DNA from: Methylococcaceae bacterium NSP1-2
GTDB lineage: Bacteria > Pseudomonadota > Gammaproteobacteria > Methylococcales > Methylomonadaceae
Assembly: GCA_002256685.1 (NCBI GenBank)
Contig: NQJH01000091.1
Coordinates: 1 to 6,911 of the forward strand
DNA length: 6,911 bases
Direction: 5' to 3'
Shown here: one piece after another, positions 5,859-6,911 of the stretch
Layout of the letters: every line of letters begins with the position of its first letter
How positions within the stretch are numbered: position 1 is the first letter of the stretch
The notes under the pieces: generated by a model
Databases searched by the model: none
Told to the model about the DNA's origin: nothing
Seen by the model: only the letters and a program-made list of their open reading frames with translations
Translations under genes and position numbers: made by a program

Positions 5859-6673
5859 GTGTGTATTAACCGTTGTGGATGGGTATAAATAACGTGTTTA
5901 TCGCCGCGAGCAAAGCCGACTAGCGTGACTCCTGCTTGTTCGGCTAGGCGTATTGCTAAACCTGTCGGCGCGGAAATGGCAACCAATAAACCGATGCCTA
6001 AGAAAGCAGTTTTTTGTACCATTTCATAACTGGCGCGGCTGGTGACGATGATGTAACCTGCGTTGACATCTTTGCCAGTGCGACATAATAACCCAAGTAG
6101 TTTGTCGAGTGCATTATGCCGTCCAACATCTTCGCGCACATCAATAATACCGCGTTCAGGTTCTACCCACGCGGCGGCATGTATCGCGCCTGTTAGTTGG
6201 TTTAATGATTGTCGATTGTGTAAATCAGCTAAAGCGGCGGTGAGTTGTTCAGCCGTGACGCTGATAGGGCTGTGTACGGGGTCAGGTTGGCGTATGGCTT
6301 GTTTTAGAGTGCTTGCACCGCATAAGCCACAACCTGTGCGCCCTGTGAGGTTACGCCCTTTGTCGGTTAAACAGACAAAGCGTTCCTCAGGGATTTTGAC
6401 TTGTACTTCTATGCCATTGGCACGTTGATAAACCCGCACGGCTAGAAATTCTTTCGGATGTTGAATAATGCCTTCGGTCATACTAAAACCCAAGGCAAAA
6501 TCTTCTAAATTGGTCGGCGTGGCTAACATCACGACGTGAGAAATACCGTTATACACCAATACAATCGGCACTTCTTCGGCAACACAGTCTTCTTCATGGC
6601 TGTGTTGGCTGCCTTGCCAACGATTCACCATGCGGTGTTGATAGTTTGTCCAGCCTAGTTCATTGTCTAACAT
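5855..6673 (-). CDS. fdhD: Formate dehydrogenase accessory sulfurtransferase FdhD
   Basis: FdhD carries sulfur from a cysteine desulfurase (IscS in E. coli) to the molybdenum cofactor, giving the terminal sulfido ligand without which formate dehydrogenase is inactive. The 272-residue product is close to the E. coli protein (about 277). Motifs seen are AEEVPIVLVYNG (32-43), FALGFSMTEGI (59-69), TGCGLCG (113-119) with the sulfur-carrying cysteines C115 and C118, IHAAAW (164-169), EDVGRHNALDKLLG (181-194), TSRASYEMVQK (211-221) and the terminal YTHPQRL (263-269). The ATG at 6673 is kept, although no Shine-Dalgarno sequence precedes it and a GTAG palindrome begins 12 bases upstream. An alternative ATG at 6631 would lose 14 poorly conserved residues. 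It is the first gene of a coupled pair with fdsD. Upstream lies a DUF29 gene rather than the usual fdsA. Confidence 0.95.
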   Translation of the reverse strand: MLDNELGWTNYQHRMVNRWQGSQHSHEEDCVAEEVPIVLVYNGISHVVMLATPTNLEDFALGFSMTEGIIQHPKEFLAVRVYQRANGIEVQVKIPEERFVCLTDKGRNLTGRTGCGLCGASTLKQAIRQPDPVHSPISVTAEQLTAALADLHNRQSLNQLTGAIHAAAWVEPERGIIDVREDVGRHNALDKLLGLLCRTGKDVNAGYIIVTSRASYEMVQKTAFLGIGLLVAISAPTGLAIRLAEQAGVTLVGFARGDKHVIYTHPQRLIHT

Positions 6674-6685
6674 TTGATTTTTTTA

Positions 6686-6765
6686 GTAGGATGGGTAGAG
6701 GCGATAGCCGAAACCCATCATTAATTCATGATGTGATGGGTTTCGCGTTGCTCTACCCATCCTAC
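6686..6765. repeat. Dimeric GTAG palindromic element (REPIN-like) in the fdhD leader
   Basis: The outer arms GTAGGATGGGTAGAG (6686-6700) and CTCTACCCATCCTAC (6751-6765) pair perfectly over 15 bp. The inner arms CGAAACCCATCA (6709-6720) and TGATGGGTTTCG (6734-6745) pair perfectly over 12 bp. Each half also forms its own 7-bp hairpin, GATGGGT/ACCCATC (6690-6696/6713-6719 and 6735-6741/6755-6761). The layout is the same as at 4820-4900, with different stem bases. It fills most of the gap between the DUF29 gene and fdhD, and would either be transcribed into the fdhD leader or end the DUF29 transcript. Confidence 0.85.
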
Positions 6766-6785
6766 ATTTGCCTATCTACGAGTTT

Positions 6786-6911
6786 TTAGTCAGGATAGTA
6801 ATCTTCCTTGATGAGTTGATTTAACTCCCAAGGACAATATTCAGGAAAAATACTTTTACTAAGATTGGTTTCTCTCGATGCTTGGATAACCGCAAGTCTG
6901 TAAGCCCTTTT
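6786..6911 (-). CDS. DUF29 family protein, C-terminal part (partial)
   Basis: The frame is open from the window edge to TAA at 6786-6788, giving the last 41 residues. The order AYRLAVIQASRETNLS, then FPEYCPWELNQLIKEDYYPD, is the typical end of DUF29 proteins (A-x-x-E-T-x-L, FP-x-x-CP-x-x-x-x-QL, D-x-x-P). These are small cytoplasmic proteins of unknown function, often in many copies in cyanobacteria and large sulfur bacteria. The start lies outside the window. It is on the same strand as fdhD but separated by 112 bases and a palindromic element, so an operon link is doubtful. Confidence 0.8.
   Translation of the reverse strand, partial: KRAYRLAVIQASRETNLSKSIFPEYCPWELNQLIKEDYYPD

Noticed and set aside
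6063..6428. 121-residue open frame on the plus strand
   Set aside because: It lies wholly antisense to fdhD, whose motifs are unambiguous. The product resembles no protein family and has the low-complexity look of a shadow frame.
4703..6765. CRISPR array
   Set aside because: The repeats are palindromic, unequal in sequence and spaced hundreds of bases apart with genes between them; there are no regular spacers or cas genes.

Overview
The window is ordinary-density, moderately AT-rich bacterial chromosome with nine complete or partial protein genes worth calling, no RNA genes and no transposase. The mix of a FdsD-type formate dehydrogenase accessory gene, FdhD, MobA, a DUF29 protein and many GTAG-type palindromic repeats looks like a gammaproteobacterium, perhaps a Thiotrichales/Beggiatoa-like sulfur oxidiser or a methylotroph. 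That placement is inference from gene content and repeat style, not from a marker gene.

Layout. Positions 1-54 hold the tail of a + strand gene, separated by a large palindromic element (59-116) from a convergent gene for a small secreted four-cysteine protein (124-552, minus). This is divergent from mobA (647-1234, plus), which is followed by a possible sigma-70 promoter and a GT4-type glycosyltransferase (1347-2600, plus). Convergent to it on the minus strand is a likely two-gene unit, a MgtC/DUF4010 membrane protein (3425-4687) followed by a slipin/stomatin-like SPFH protein (2627-3394). Further on, all on the minus strand, come a membrane-anchored DUF218 (YdcF/SanA-like) protein (4888-5499), fdsD (5652-5858) and fdhD (5855-6673), overlapping by 4 bases, and the C-terminal end of a DUF29 protein (6786-6911).

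How the genes may work together. MobA makes the guanine dinucleotide form of the molybdenum cofactor. FdhD transfers sulfur to that cofactor for formate dehydrogenase. FdsD is the small delta protein of NAD-dependent FdsGBA-type formate dehydrogenase. The window therefore carries three formate dehydrogenase maturation or accessory genes, but none of the catalytic subunits; the gene just upstream of fdhD is DUF29, not fdsA.

The most unusual signal is not a protein. At least five palindromic elements sit in the gaps between genes, four of them beginning with GTAG or its equivalent, the hallmark of REP sequences mobilised by REP-associated tyrosine transposases (RAYTs). Three of the five (59-116, 4820-4900, 6686-6765) share one nested design: the left and right halves each form a short hairpin on their own, and the whole can also fold into one long hairpin. 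One supplies the stop codon and last residues of the DUF218 gene, one lies 12 bases from the fdhD start, and one lies 3 bases past the fdsD stop. No clearly new protein system was found.
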